Source: 0-14-0-80-60-11 sp049322355 (GTDB lineage: Bacteria > Desulfobacterota > Desulfobaccia > Desulfobaccales > 0-14-0-80-60-11). From it: DNA of 64,000 nucleotides. Every line of letters begins with the position of its first letter. The first letter of the stretch is position 1. The position numbers and the translations under genes are program-made. The stretch is from assembly GCA_049322355.1 (NCBI GenBank), contig JBMORG010000001.1:1-64000 (forward strand). Direction: 5' to 3'. Positions 26,064 to 35,060 of this stretch are shown here, piece by piece. The notes under the pieces are model-generated. The model saw only the letters and a list, made by a program, of their open reading frames with translations. It ran no database searches and was not told where the DNA came from.

Positions 26064-27236
26064 GTGTTGGAAATGAAGATTTGTTTTGTTTGCAATGAAT
26101 ATCCTCCAGCTCCACATGGTGGTATAGGCACATTTATTTATAATCTTGCCCATGAATTAGTTAAAAATAATTTCGAAGTATTTGTTATTGGGTTCGATTC
26201 AAGAGTCAATAAAAAAAGCCAGTGGTATGAAGAAGTTGGAATAAAAGTTTTTAGAATTTATTCACCGTTTCGTAACTTTCCAATAATGAGAATTAAGAAT
26301 TACGAAATAAGCTTGCTCTTTTTATTAGAAAGAACTTATTTATCAAATATTATTAAAAAATATAATAAACAATATCGTTTCGATATTATAGAAAGTTACG
26401 ATTGGAGCGGACCACTCATGTTTAAACCAAGTGAACCTTTAATTATAAGATTTCACGGAGCCAATACTGCATATCAATATTATGAGGGATTAAAAATTAG
26501 TCACTTATTAAAATATATTGAAAAACGAAATGTTTTAATGGGAGATGCACTTGTCAGTGTGTCAAAACATATCGGTGATGTTACTCTACAATCATTAGCT
26601 ATTCATAATAGAAACTACTCAGTAATATATAATGGCATCAATACAAATCATTTCATGCCTAATTATAATAAAATAAAATCTTATGAAGTGCTATATGTCG
26701 GTAGTATTACTCGCCGTAAAGGAATTTATAGTTTATTAAAAATAATACCTCTGGTGCTAGAAAAAGTTCCCGAGGCAAGTTTTCATTTAATAGGGAAGTT
26801 TCCATCAGAGGATGAGGGAAAAAGAATTAAAAATCAACTTCAATCATCCCTAAGTGATTCGATGCGTCAAAGGGTAAATTTTTTAGGGGTTATCCCTTAT
26901 GGGGAGATTGCTGAATGGTTTTCGCGGGCAGCAGTTTCAGTTTTTCCCGCCTACGCAGAAGCGTGCCCTATGGTCTGGCTGGAATCAATGGCTTGTGGAA
27001 GTCCTATAGTTTTAACTAATCGCGCCAGTGGCCCGGAAATAATTGAAGACGGTAAATCTGGTCTCATTGCTGATCCAGATAAACCTGATGAATTTGCTGG
27101 CAAAATAGTTCAAATACTACAGGACCATTCGCTATCTAAATATTTAAGTAATAATGTACGTCAGCGAGTAATAGAAGAGTTCGATATTAAGGTAATATCC
27201 AAACAAAATATCGAATATTATAAAGAAGTACTATAA
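26064..27236 (+). CDS. Glycosyltransferase family 4
   Basis: About 390 residues. The N-terminus has the glycogen-synthase-like loop NEYPPAPHGGIGTF; the donor domain has VGSITRRKGIYSL and FPAYAEACPMVWLESMACGSP. The start is GTG 26064 or ATG 26073; neither has a strong ribosome site. Very AT-rich, like the gene before it. Likely adds a sugar to the repeat unit, but donor and linkage are unknown. Confidence 0.8.
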   Translation: MLEMKICFVCNEYPPAPHGGIGTFIYNLAHELVKNNFEVFVIGFDSRVNKKSQWYEEVGIKVFRIYSPFRNFPIMRIKNYEISLLFLLERTYLSNIIKKYNKQYRFDIIESYDWSGPLMFKPSEPLIIRFHGANTAYQYYEGLKISHLLKYIEKRNVLMGDALVSVSKHIGDVTLQSLAIHNRNYSVIYNGINTNHFMPNYNKIKSYEVLYVGSITRRKGIYSLLKIIPLVLEKVPEASFHLIGKFPSEDEGKRIKNQLQSSLSDSMRQRVNFLGVIPYGEIAEWFSRAAVSVFPAYAEACPMVWLESMACGSPIVLTNRASGPEIIEDGKSGLIADPDKPDEFAGKIVQILQDHSLSKYLSNNVRQRVIEEFDIKVISKQNIEYYKEVL

Positions 27237-27260
27237 TAAATTATTAAGGTTATTATCTCA

Positions 27261-28370
27261 ATGTATAAAAAAATAAAGTTTATTTTATGCATCTGCACCT
27301 ACAAACGGGCGCAGTTGCTTAAGAAACTTCTGCAAGATGTAGCGGTTCAGACGCAATGGCCGGATGCCGTGATCATCGTTGATGGGGACCCGGCTGTGCG
27401 GGAGGTTGCCTCTCTGCTGGCCGCGATGGATTTACCGTCAGCCTGGCGCCTTCTGTATTTGCCTTCAAACTACGCCAATCTCTCCTATCAGCGTTACTTG
27501 GGCTATAAGGCGGCCAAAAATCTCAATGCACAGGTCTTGCTTTATTTGGATGACGACCTGCGCATTTCTCAGACTGATGCCATAGAAAAAGTTGTTGCGC
27601 CGCTCAAAGATGAAGCGGGTAGGGTTGTTGGAGTTACAGCTCCCTCCCGAACGGGTGGGTTTGAAAACATTCGGGAGGCTGAAGCACTCATCGATCAGGA
27701 CCATCAGAGTCGAGCGGGGACACCTTTGCTGGTAAAGATGTTCGGTGCAGCCCGGAGAATACCTCCTGGGGGCTTAAGTCCATCGGGGCACCGGCGGTTT
27801 CCTTTAAACCAGGGAGATAAATATAGGCCGGTCGAATGGCTACAGGGTAGAGTCATGGCCTACTCCATGCAAGTCTTATCCGAGGAATGTTTTTCAGAGG
27901 ATTTATTTGCCCTCGATCATATTCGGTGTGGGCTGGGGGAAGATACTTTTTTATCCAGAAAGGTCTGGAGCAAAGGTCAGCTGCTCTTGGCATTTTGCGC
28001 CCAGTTCGAACATCCAGATGATGATCTGCCCAAATCTTACCCTTATCAGGCCTACAAATTAGGCTACGCTTCGGCCTACAGCCGGCGACTGCTCAATGAT
28101 CATTACCGGGGCTTTGACCCGCCCCTCTTGTCGGACCGATTCGCTTTAGTCAAAAGCTATCTCGGAACTGCCTGCCTCAATTGGTGGCGGGCGGTTACCG
28201 GACCGAAGCGTCACCGCTTTGCCTACGCCTGGGGGTATAGTCGAGGGGCCCTGCGGGGGCTGCTGCAAAAACCTACCGCCAGGAATCTCACGCCCCAGAT
28301 CAACTGGCGCCGGGACGCGGAGGCGGCGCTGAAGAATCTCGTGGTGGTACAGCATGGCCAAGACTCTTAA
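27261..28370 (+). CDS. Glycosyltransferase family 2
   Basis: 369 residues with a GT-A fold. ILCICTYKRAQLLKKLL begins the nucleotide-binding domain and YLDDDLRIS provides the DxD-type metal site. HIRCGLGEDTFLSRKVW is the acceptor-side ED motif. There are no membrane helices. After a short AT-rich start the sequence returns to GC-rich codons, marking the right edge of the AT-rich island. It overlaps the next gene by 17 bases. Confidence 0.8.
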   Translation: MYKKIKFILCICTYKRAQLLKKLLQDVAVQTQWPDAVIIVDGDPAVREVASLLAAMDLPSAWRLLYLPSNYANLSYQRYLGYKAAKNLNAQVLLYLDDDLRISQTDAIEKVVAPLKDEAGRVVGVTAPSRTGGFENIREAEALIDQDHQSRAGTPLLVKMFGAARRIPPGGLSPSGHRRFPLNQGDKYRPVEWLQGRVMAYSMQVLSEECFSEDLFALDHIRCGLGEDTFLSRKVWSKGQLLLAFCAQFEHPDDDLPKSYPYQAYKLGYASAYSRRLLNDHYRGFDPPLLSDRFALVKSYLGTACLNWWRAVTGPKRHRFAYAWGYSRGALRGLLQKPTARNLTPQINWRRDAEAALKNLVVVQHGQDS

Positions 28371-29733
28371 ATCCATCACTGCAACTGTGCCGCCCGCCTG
28401 GGTGCGTTCAAAATCCGGCCGGACCCTGGCACCAACCCAGGGGGAGGCCCTCTCCCGTAGCACGCAATTCCTCTTCCTGATCTTTGTGGCCTATACCGCC
28501 TGCCCCATCATTGAGGTTCCCGGTCTGGATCTGTCGCTGTCCGCCTTGATCCTCCTGTTTATTGCCATCGAGATTTTTTTAAGCGGGTCGTTCGGTTGGG
28601 TGCAGCAATATTCCGGCTGGATTATCCTGGCGGGGTTTTTCTGGCTGGGCATCCTGCTGTCGCTGGTGGGGAATATCTTTTTGGGGGAAGGGGCCGCCTT
28701 CGACCTGGACAACTGGAAACAGGTGCTTCGCTATGCCTACTGGATGGTGGCCTTCGTTACGACCATTTATGTGGTCTCCACGGCCAGGATGGGCCCCCGG
28801 GTGGTTAAAGCCATCACCTGGGCCATTCTAATCACGGCGCTATTCCGCTGGGGGGAGGCGGTCCTGTTCGGCAAGGTCGGAGCCTGGACTATGGGGGGCC
28901 TTTTTGCTTTAACGCAAAACATGTACGGCATCCTCTTTTCCACCTATGCTCCTTGCCTCTTGGTTCCCCTGGTATCCCGGGAAGGGCGGCGGTGGCCGGC
29001 AATCCTTGCCGCGCTCATTGTCTGGGGGGCGGTGGCCATCAACGGCTCCCGGAGCTCCTGGATTGCCGTGAGCCTGGGAATCTTCGTGTTCATGGGTTTG
29101 TACGCGGTGGCGCAGCCTGCCCGGATGCAGCGTCTGCTCCCTCTTATATTGCTTCCTGTAGTGCTATGCGGTCTGCTCTGGCTGGCCCCCCAGGTTTACA
29201 CCGAAAAAGTCGCGGAACGCTTCGACACCTTTCACCACCTGGAGCAAGACAAATCCTACAATATACGCAAACTCATGATTCAAAAAGGCTGGCGCATGTT
29301 TCTGGATTCACCACTATTTGGCGCCGGGGCGGGCAATTTTCGTAAGGAAATGGTCAAACTGGATATAGACAAAGGGACGCTCTCCGGCTCCCAGAAACAT
29401 TTCAATAAGAAATCCTCACACAATTCCTACATTGCCCTGCTGGGGGAGACCGGGCTGGCCGGTTGCCTCCCCTTCGGGATTTTATTGCTGCTTCTGGTGG
29501 TAAAAGGCCACAAAGCGGCGATGATTTTATCCCGGCAGGAGGAAACCTGGGCTTTAGGCATTTACGTGGGCTTCCTGATGATGAGCCTGCACCTGTGGGC
29601 CTTAAGCGGTTTGACTGGTACCGGCACTTGGGTGATGTATGGGATAGTGGCCGCACTGATATCATCTGCCCGCAAGGATTCAGACGATATGCAAACCATA
29701 CCCCAGTCTATAGCCCGACGGGCCAAAAAATAG
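28354..29733 (+). CDS. O-antigen polymerase/ligase-like membrane protein (Wzy_C)
   Basis: 459 residues with about ten membrane helices. NGSRSSWIAV and the large-loop motif SHNSYIALLGETGLAG are typical of the Wzy/WaaL superfamily. In a Wzx/Wzy route it would polymerise repeat units; with an ABC exporter it could instead attach finished chains to an acceptor. No Wzx flippase is visible in the cluster, so the role is unresolved. The sequence alone does not separate polymerase from ligase. Confidence 0.8.
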   Translation: MAKTLKSITATVPPAWVRSKSGRTLAPTQGEALSRSTQFLFLIFVAYTACPIIEVPGLDLSLSALILLFIAIEIFLSGSFGWVQQYSGWIILAGFFWLGILLSLVGNIFLGEGAAFDLDNWKQVLRYAYWMVAFVTTIYVVSTARMGPRVVKAITWAILITALFRWGEAVLFGKVGAWTMGGLFALTQNMYGILFSTYAPCLLVPLVSREGRRWPAILAALIVWGAVAINGSRSSWIAVSLGIFVFMGLYAVAQPARMQRLLPLILLPVVLCGLLWLAPQVYTEKVAERFDTFHHLEQDKSYNIRKLMIQKGWRMFLDSPLFGAGAGNFRKEMVKLDIDKGTLSGSQKHFNKKSSHNSYIALLGETGLAGCLPFGILLLLLVVKGHKAAMILSRQEETWALGIYVGFLMMSLHLWALSGLTGTGTWVMYGIVAALISSARKDSDDMQTIPQSIARRAKK

Positions 29734-29737
29734 CGTT

Positions 29738-30946
29738 ATGTCTTTACGCTTGGGCTTCCATTACCATGTCCCGGCTCTTTCCCTGAATGGTCAGATATTT
29801 CTTCCCGGGTATTTGGGGAGGTTTATCGACAGCCTGGCGACACACTGTGAAGAGGTGGTATGCTTCCTCCATGCGCCCCTCCCAGGGGAACATGTCCTGA
29901 TCGACTACCCTGTGCGGTCAGCCAAGGTCTCCTTAATTGACATCGGCCCTCACGTCTCTGTCCCACGGCGGCTGCTGTCCTCCCGCCAGGTTGCCAGCAA
30001 AATCCGTAATGAATGCCAAGGCCTGGACGTGATGCTCATTCGCGGGCCCACGCCCCTGATGGCCACTATCGCCCAAGCCGTTGAGGGAGTACCCGTGGCC
30101 TTGCTATTGGTGGGAGATTATCTGGCGGGCGTCAACGACCTGCCCCAACCCTACTGGCGCAAGGAAGCGGTTCGGCTCTGGGCCTGGTGGAATTACCGGC
30201 AGCAACTGCGTCTGGCCCGGCGCAGCCTCACCTTGGTTAACAGCCGGCTGCTCTATGAGCAACTGCAGCCACTGGTGCCTGAATTGCATGAGGTCCGCAC
30301 CACCACCCTGACGTCGAACGATTTTTTCATTCGGGAAGACACCTGCCAGACGCCGCCGTACCATCTCTTGTACACCGGCCGCATGGACCGGGCCAAAGGC
30401 CTGTTTGAGATGGTGGAAGCGATAGCGCTGCTGGTCTCCCAAGGTGAAGATGTGATCCTGGATTTGGTAGGCTGGCCAGCCGAGAATGACAGCATAATGA
30501 CTGAGCTTGCCAATCTGGCCCAAGCCCGGGGGGTGTCTGAGCAAGTCATTTATCACGGTTACAAACAGGTGGGCCCCGAGCTATTTGCCTATTATAAACA
30601 GGGAGATGTTTTTGTTATTGCCTCCCGTTCTTCTTTTGAAGGTTTTCCCCGCAGTATCTGGGAGGCCATGGCCCACAGCCTGCCGGTGGTGGCGACGCGG
30701 GTAGGGTCTATTCCTTATTTTTTGGGAGGAGCAGTAGAGTTTATTGAACAAAACGATGGAAATTGTTTAGCCGCATCCATCCGCAAGATCCTGCATGATC
30801 AGGCAAGGAGACGACATCTCATTCAAGCTGGTTCGCGCATGGCTCGGGAAAATACCCTGGAAGTGCAAGGTGAAAAACTCATAGGCATCATTAACAGGTG
30901 GTTGGACAAAAAACATGGGAAAAATAGCCAGGCTTGTAAGGCATGA
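29738..30946 (+). CDS. Glycosyltransferase family 4
   Basis: 402 residues. The donor domain shows LYTGRMDRAKGLFEM and ASRSSFEGFPRSIWEAMAHSLPV, then TRVGSIPYF. The gene is GC-rich and starts five bases after the polymerase/ligase gene without an obvious ribosome site, so it is probably translated by coupling. Its 3' end overlaps the acyltransferase gene by 32 bases. Confidence 0.8.
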   Translation: MSLRLGFHYHVPALSLNGQIFLPGYLGRFIDSLATHCEEVVCFLHAPLPGEHVLIDYPVRSAKVSLIDIGPHVSVPRRLLSSRQVASKIRNECQGLDVMLIRGPTPLMATIAQAVEGVPVALLLVGDYLAGVNDLPQPYWRKEAVRLWAWWNYRQQLRLARRSLTLVNSRLLYEQLQPLVPELHEVRTTTLTSNDFFIREDTCQTPPYHLLYTGRMDRAKGLFEMVEAIALLVSQGEDVILDLVGWPAENDSIMTELANLAQARGVSEQVIYHGYKQVGPELFAYYKQGDVFVIASRSSFEGFPRSIWEAMAHSLPVVATRVGSIPYFLGGAVEFIEQNDGNCLAASIRKILHDQARRRHLIQAGSRMARENTLEVQGEKLIGIINRWLDKKHGKNSQACKA

Positions 30947-31445
30947 TTGGCCCCTGCATTTCGTTTTACTTTTTACCAACTGGCTGCCTGATAATATTGT
31001 TTTTTTGCGGTTACGGGGATGGTTGGCCAGACCTTTTTTCAGGTCATGCGGCGCTGATTTACGCTTGGGGAGAAATGTGACTTTCTATAACTCCTCCAAG
31101 ATTGATCTTGGACAAAATATTTATATTGCCTATGGGTGTTGGATAAGCGCAGGTGAAGAAATTTGCATTGAAGACGAAGTCATATTTGGTCCTTACTGCA
31201 TTATAAGTTCAACCAATCACTCTCGGGCAAGAAGGTCTTTCCGGTATGGCCCCCCCAAACAAGAAGCAATAAGAATCGGCAAAGGAAGTTGGATAGCCTC
31301 CCATGTTATTATCACTGCCGGCAGTGAAATCGGCCCTGGCTCCCTCATTGCTGCGGGGGCAGTAGTGAATGGAAAGATAGCCGCGGACTCCCTGGCAGGA
31401 GGCATACCGGCCAGGTTTTTAAAAGAACTTTCTGATGGCGAATGA
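30915..31445 (+). CDS. Left-handed beta-helix acyltransferase
   Basis: 176 residues of the hexapeptide-repeat (WbbJ/CapG-like) acetyltransferase family. The catalytic region is FGPYCIISSTNHSR, with the usual NH pair, followed by imperfect hexapeptides (IGKGSWIASHVIITAGSEIG) and the closing GGIPARFLKE. It probably O-acetylates a sugar of the polysaccharide, an inference from family and context. It overlaps the genes on both sides. Confidence 0.85.
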   Translation: MGKIARLVRHDWPLHFVLLFTNWLPDNIVFLRLRGWLARPFFRSCGADLRLGRNVTFYNSSKIDLGQNIYIAYGCWISAGEEICIEDEVIFGPYCIISSTNHSRARRSFRYGPPKQEAIRIGKGSWIASHVIITAGSEIGPGSLIAAGAVVNGKIAADSLAGGIPARFLKELSDGE

Positions 31446-32496
31446 AATTGCAGGCAATCAACGAATATTGATCATCGGGAATTTTCTTTCCCGCTCGCAT
31501 TTTACTTGGACAATTTCAGAAGAATTGTTCCATAGGTTATCTGAAAAAGGCTGGTCGGTTATTACAACTTCAGCTAAAAATAATAGAATTGCAAGGTTGT
31601 TCGACATGATTTATACAACTTGGATTAATAAGAAAAAATACTCTTGTGCTCAAGTGGATGTCTATAGTGGCCCCGCTTTTTTATATGCGGAAGCGGTAAG
31701 TTTGTTCCTGCGCATACTCAGAAAGCCGTTTCTTCTTACCCTACACGGGGGAAATTTGCCTGCCTTTGCGCAGCGTTGGCCAATTAGACTGCACAATTTG
31801 CTGAAAGGGGCGGATGCGGTAGGAACTCCATCATTATATATTCAAATGAATTTAAAAAGCTCCAGAGAGGATATCATATATCTGCCTAATGGCATAAACC
31901 TAAACCGATATAATTTCCGACTTCGATCTCAGCCGGCTTTCAGAATGGCTTGGCTGCGGGCCTTTCATCAAATTTATAACCCGGCCATGGCAGTCAGAAC
32001 CTTGGCCCTATTAGCCAAGGAATATCCTGATATACAATTACAAATGACCGGGCCCGACAAAGGCGATGGTTCGCTCCCCGAAGTGAGAAATTTGGCTGAG
32101 CAATTTGGGATTGGCAAAAATCTTCACATTACTCTCGGAATACCTAAGGAGGAGGTTCCAAGGCATTTATGTGGCTTTGATATTTTCCTTAATACTACTA
32201 ATTACGAAAGCTTTGGGGTATCCGTGATGGAGGCAGCTGCTTCCGGAATGTGTATAGTCACCACTAACGTGGGGGAGCTTTCTTATTTATGGCAAGATGG
32301 CCATGATGCCCTGCTGGTGCCTCCCAATGATCCTGAGGCCATGGCTGCAGCGGTGCGCCGCATTTTGACGGAACCGGGATTGGCCGAGAGACTCTCCTTT
32401 AATGCCCGCAAGAAAGCGGAGCAGTTTGACTGGTCAATTATTCTGCCACAATGGGAAGCCCTGTTGACCAAGGTAGCGCAAGGGAAAGAGAAGTGA
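31435..32496 (+). CDS. Glycosyltransferase family 4
   Basis: 353 residues. The acceptor domain contains LTLHGGNLPAF; the donor domain has TTNYESFGVSVMEAAASGM and NVGELSYL. The usual GRL(x)KG stretch is replaced by MAWLRAFHQIYNP, a variation also seen in some family 4 enzymes. It overlaps the acyltransferase by 11 bases and the next gene by four, so it sits in one operon with them. Confidence 0.75.
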   Translation: MANEIAGNQRILIIGNFLSRSHFTWTISEELFHRLSEKGWSVITTSAKNNRIARLFDMIYTTWINKKKYSCAQVDVYSGPAFLYAEAVSLFLRILRKPFLLTLHGGNLPAFAQRWPIRLHNLLKGADAVGTPSLYIQMNLKSSREDIIYLPNGINLNRYNFRLRSQPAFRMAWLRAFHQIYNPAMAVRTLALLAKEYPDIQLQMTGPDKGDGSLPEVRNLAEQFGIGKNLHITLGIPKEEVPRHLCGFDIFLNTTNYESFGVSVMEAAASGMCIVTTNVGELSYLWQDGHDALLVPPNDPEAMAAAVRRILTEPGLAERLSFNARKKAEQFDWSIILPQWEALLTKVAQGKEK

Positions 32497-33905
32497 AGGA
32501 TTCACTCCTTAAGGTCTACCACCATGCCCCATATACTCTGAAAGTGCTGGCCGCCAGTGCCTGGGGCTATTACCTGCGCTGGTGGCGGTATGGTCCCGAG
32601 ACCGAGAGGCTGGTGGACGAGGCTCGGGAACGGGAATATTGGAGACCGGAGCAATGGCAGACCTGGCAGGAAAACCGGCTAGGTTACGTGCTACATCGGG
32701 CCGCCACCCGGGTGCCCTACTACCGGGAGCAATGGGCGGAACGGCGGCGGCGAGGTGATCGTGCTTCCTGGGAATACCTGGAAAACTGGCCGATTCTGGA
32801 GAAGGAGCCGCTGCGGCAGAACCCCAAGGCCTTTGTGGCTGATGACTGTAACCTTAAGAATATGTTGGAGGACCATACCAGCGGCACCACTGGCAAACCC
32901 CTGGTTCTCTGGATGAGCCGGAATACGGTCCAGGTCTGGTATGCTCTTTTTGAAGCCCGCTGGCTCCGTTGGTATGGCCTTAACCGGCATGACCGCTGGG
33001 CCCATATTGGAGGGCGGTTGGTGACGCCCGTTACAAGCCGACAACCTCCCTTTTGGGTCTGGAACGCCGGGTTAAACCAGCTTTATATGTCATCTTATCA
33101 CCTCGCACCTGATCTTATTTCTCATTATGTTGAAGCCCTAAAACGTTATCGGGTCAAATATCTGCTCGGATATTCGTCTTCCCTTTATACGCTGGCGCAG
33201 GAAGTCCTGCGCCGGCAACTGGATGAAACAAATATTTCCGCAGCAATTACCGATGCAGAACCCTTATTTGACTACCAAAGAAAGGCAATTGTCCAGGCGT
33301 TCCGGTGTAAGGTTCACCAAACCTATGGGATGTCAGAAATGGTGGCCGCGGCCAGTGAATGTGAATCCGACTCCCTCCACCTGTGGCCCGAAGCTGGGTG
33401 TCTGGAACATATTAATGATGGACATGAAGTTGGGTCTGCCTCTGGACAACTTATTAGCACCGGCCTGATCAACCCCGATATGCCCCTGATCCGCTATCGG
33501 GTAGGAGATCGCACCGCCCAAACAATCAGCAATCATGAATGCCCATGTGGGCGAAACCTTCCGGTTCTCCCTGCCATTCAGGGAAGAATAGATGATTTAT
33601 TGTATACCAAGGACGGCCGAAAAATTGGCCGGCTTGATCCTGTATTTAAAACCGATTTGCCCATCCTGGAAGCTCAAATTATTCAGGAATCTCTGGATTT
33701 AATTAAAATTCGCATTGTGCCAGCGCTTGGTTTTTCCGAAGCAGCTACAGGTTTGATTGTTGATAGACTAAGAGAGAGAATGGGTCAGGTGGATGTTCTT
33801 GTGGAACAAGTATCGGAGATTCCACGGGGGGCTCATGGAAAATTTAGGGCTGTAGTCTGTAATTTGTCTGATGAGGAAAAAGCCAGATTGAGCAAGATTG
33901 GTTAG
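32493..33905 (+). CDS. CapK/PaaK-like adenylate-forming protein
   Basis: About 470 residues from GTG 32493, which overlaps the previous stop (GTGA) and is preceded by AGGGAAAGAG. The AMP-binding motif DHTSGTTGKPLVLW and HQTYGMSEMVA place it with phenylacetate-CoA-ligase-like and CapK proteins, which are frequent in capsule clusters and are thought to activate or modify a sugar or acid substituent. A CxxxC pair occurs in NHECPCGRNLP. The substrate is unknown; a role in decorating the polymer is inferred from context. Confidence 0.75.
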   Translation: MKDSLLKVYHHAPYTLKVLAASAWGYYLRWWRYGPETERLVDEAREREYWRPEQWQTWQENRLGYVLHRAATRVPYYREQWAERRRRGDRASWEYLENWPILEKEPLRQNPKAFVADDCNLKNMLEDHTSGTTGKPLVLWMSRNTVQVWYALFEARWLRWYGLNRHDRWAHIGGRLVTPVTSRQPPFWVWNAGLNQLYMSSYHLAPDLISHYVEALKRYRVKYLLGYSSSLYTLAQEVLRRQLDETNISAAITDAEPLFDYQRKAIVQAFRCKVHQTYGMSEMVAAASECESDSLHLWPEAGCLEHINDGHEVGSASGQLISTGLINPDMPLIRYRVGDRTAQTISNHECPCGRNLPVLPAIQGRIDDLLYTKDGRKIGRLDPVFKTDLPILEAQIIQESLDLIKIRIVPALGFSEAATGLIVDRLRERMGQVDVLVEQVSEIPRGAHGKFRAVVCNLSDEEKARLSKIG

Positions 33906-33916
33906 AAAGAATCCAA

Positions 33917-34978
33917 ATGGATAAACTTCCCTTTGTTTCGATCATCATGCCGATCCGAAACGAAGCAAATTATATCGCCCGGAGTCTCGGATCGGTTTTA
34001 GCTCAGGATTATCCACCGGAACGCATGGAAATTTTGGTTGCTGACGGCATGTCTGAGGACGCAACCCGGCATATGATTGATAAGACAATAAGGGAAATGG
34101 GAATTGCTGCTGCTGGAGGTCAGCACGAAAAGGCAAATCCGGTTCTACCTGTGGTGCAGGTTCTGGACAATCCTGGGCGAATTGTGCCCACTGGGTTTAA
34201 CCTCGCCCTCAAACATGCCCGGGGAGAGATTATTATTCGGGTGGACGGTCACTGTGAGATTCAACCCGATTATGTGCGACGTTGTGTGGAACTGCTCTTG
34301 CAAACCGGGGCGGACAATGTGGGGGGGCTGCAAGCCGCCGGAGCTAAAGATAGTGTTGGCAAAGCCATTTCTCTGGCTACCAGTTCTCCCTTTGGCGTTG
34401 GTGGGGCGAAATTCCATTATGCGACCCAGCCGGGCTGGGTAGATACAGTCTATTTAGGTGCTTACCGTCGGGAGGTTTTTGAACGCCTTGGGGGGTTTGA
34501 TGAAGAGCTGGTGCGCAATCAGGATGATGAATTTAATTTTCGCCTCATCCAGAGCGGCGGCAAAATCTGGCTCGATCCATCCCTAAAAACGGTTTATTAC
34601 AGCCGGGCCAGCTTCGGAAAGCTCTGGCGGCAATATTTTCAATACGGGTTTTACAAGGTGCGGGTGATCCAAAAGCGGAGAGCGGTTGCTTCCTGGCGTC
34701 ATCTAGTGCCAGCCGGCTTCGTTTTGGGATTAGGCGTTACTATGTTGTTGGGCTTGGCCACCGGCAACCAGCGGTGGGTTTTTACTATCACCGGGCCCTA
34801 TCTCATCGCCAATTTAACCGCCAGCCTCTGGACAACCAAAAAGGATTGGCGGTTCTTGCCTCTGTTGTCTCTTAGTTATCTAATATTACATCTTTCTTAT
34901 GGGGCAGGTTTTTTATGGGGTTTGTGGATATGGCGTCACCGGTGGCGAAATTCTGCTCACAATTCATCATTATCTTAA
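33917..34978 (+). CDS. Membrane glycosyltransferase family 2 (ExoA-like)
   Basis: 353 residues. SIIMPIRNEANYIARSL opens a GT-A domain, VADGMSEDATR and RVDGHCEI hold the metal site, and RNQDDEFNFRL is the acceptor ED motif. Two or three C-terminal membrane helices follow. The pattern is that of ExoA-type succinoglycan glucosyltransferases. It is the last recognisable transferase of the cluster. Confidence 0.8.
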   Translation: MDKLPFVSIIMPIRNEANYIARSLGSVLAQDYPPERMEILVADGMSEDATRHMIDKTIREMGIAAAGGQHEKANPVLPVVQVLDNPGRIVPTGFNLALKHARGEIIIRVDGHCEIQPDYVRRCVELLLQTGADNVGGLQAAGAKDSVGKAISLATSSPFGVGGAKFHYATQPGWVDTVYLGAYRREVFERLGGFDEELVRNQDDEFNFRLIQSGGKIWLDPSLKTVYYSRASFGKLWRQYFQYGFYKVRVIQKRRAVASWRHLVPAGFVLGLGVTMLLGLATGNQRWVFTITGPYLIANLTASLWTTKKDWRFLPLLSLSYLILHLSYGAGFLWGLWIWRHRWRNSAHNSSLS

Positions 34979-35060
34979 TGACTTGGCACTCCCAGGATAC
35001 AGATGCTGTACGACAATTCCCTTGCTGAGTACCTATTATTTTGGCCTGATCAGAAAGTTG

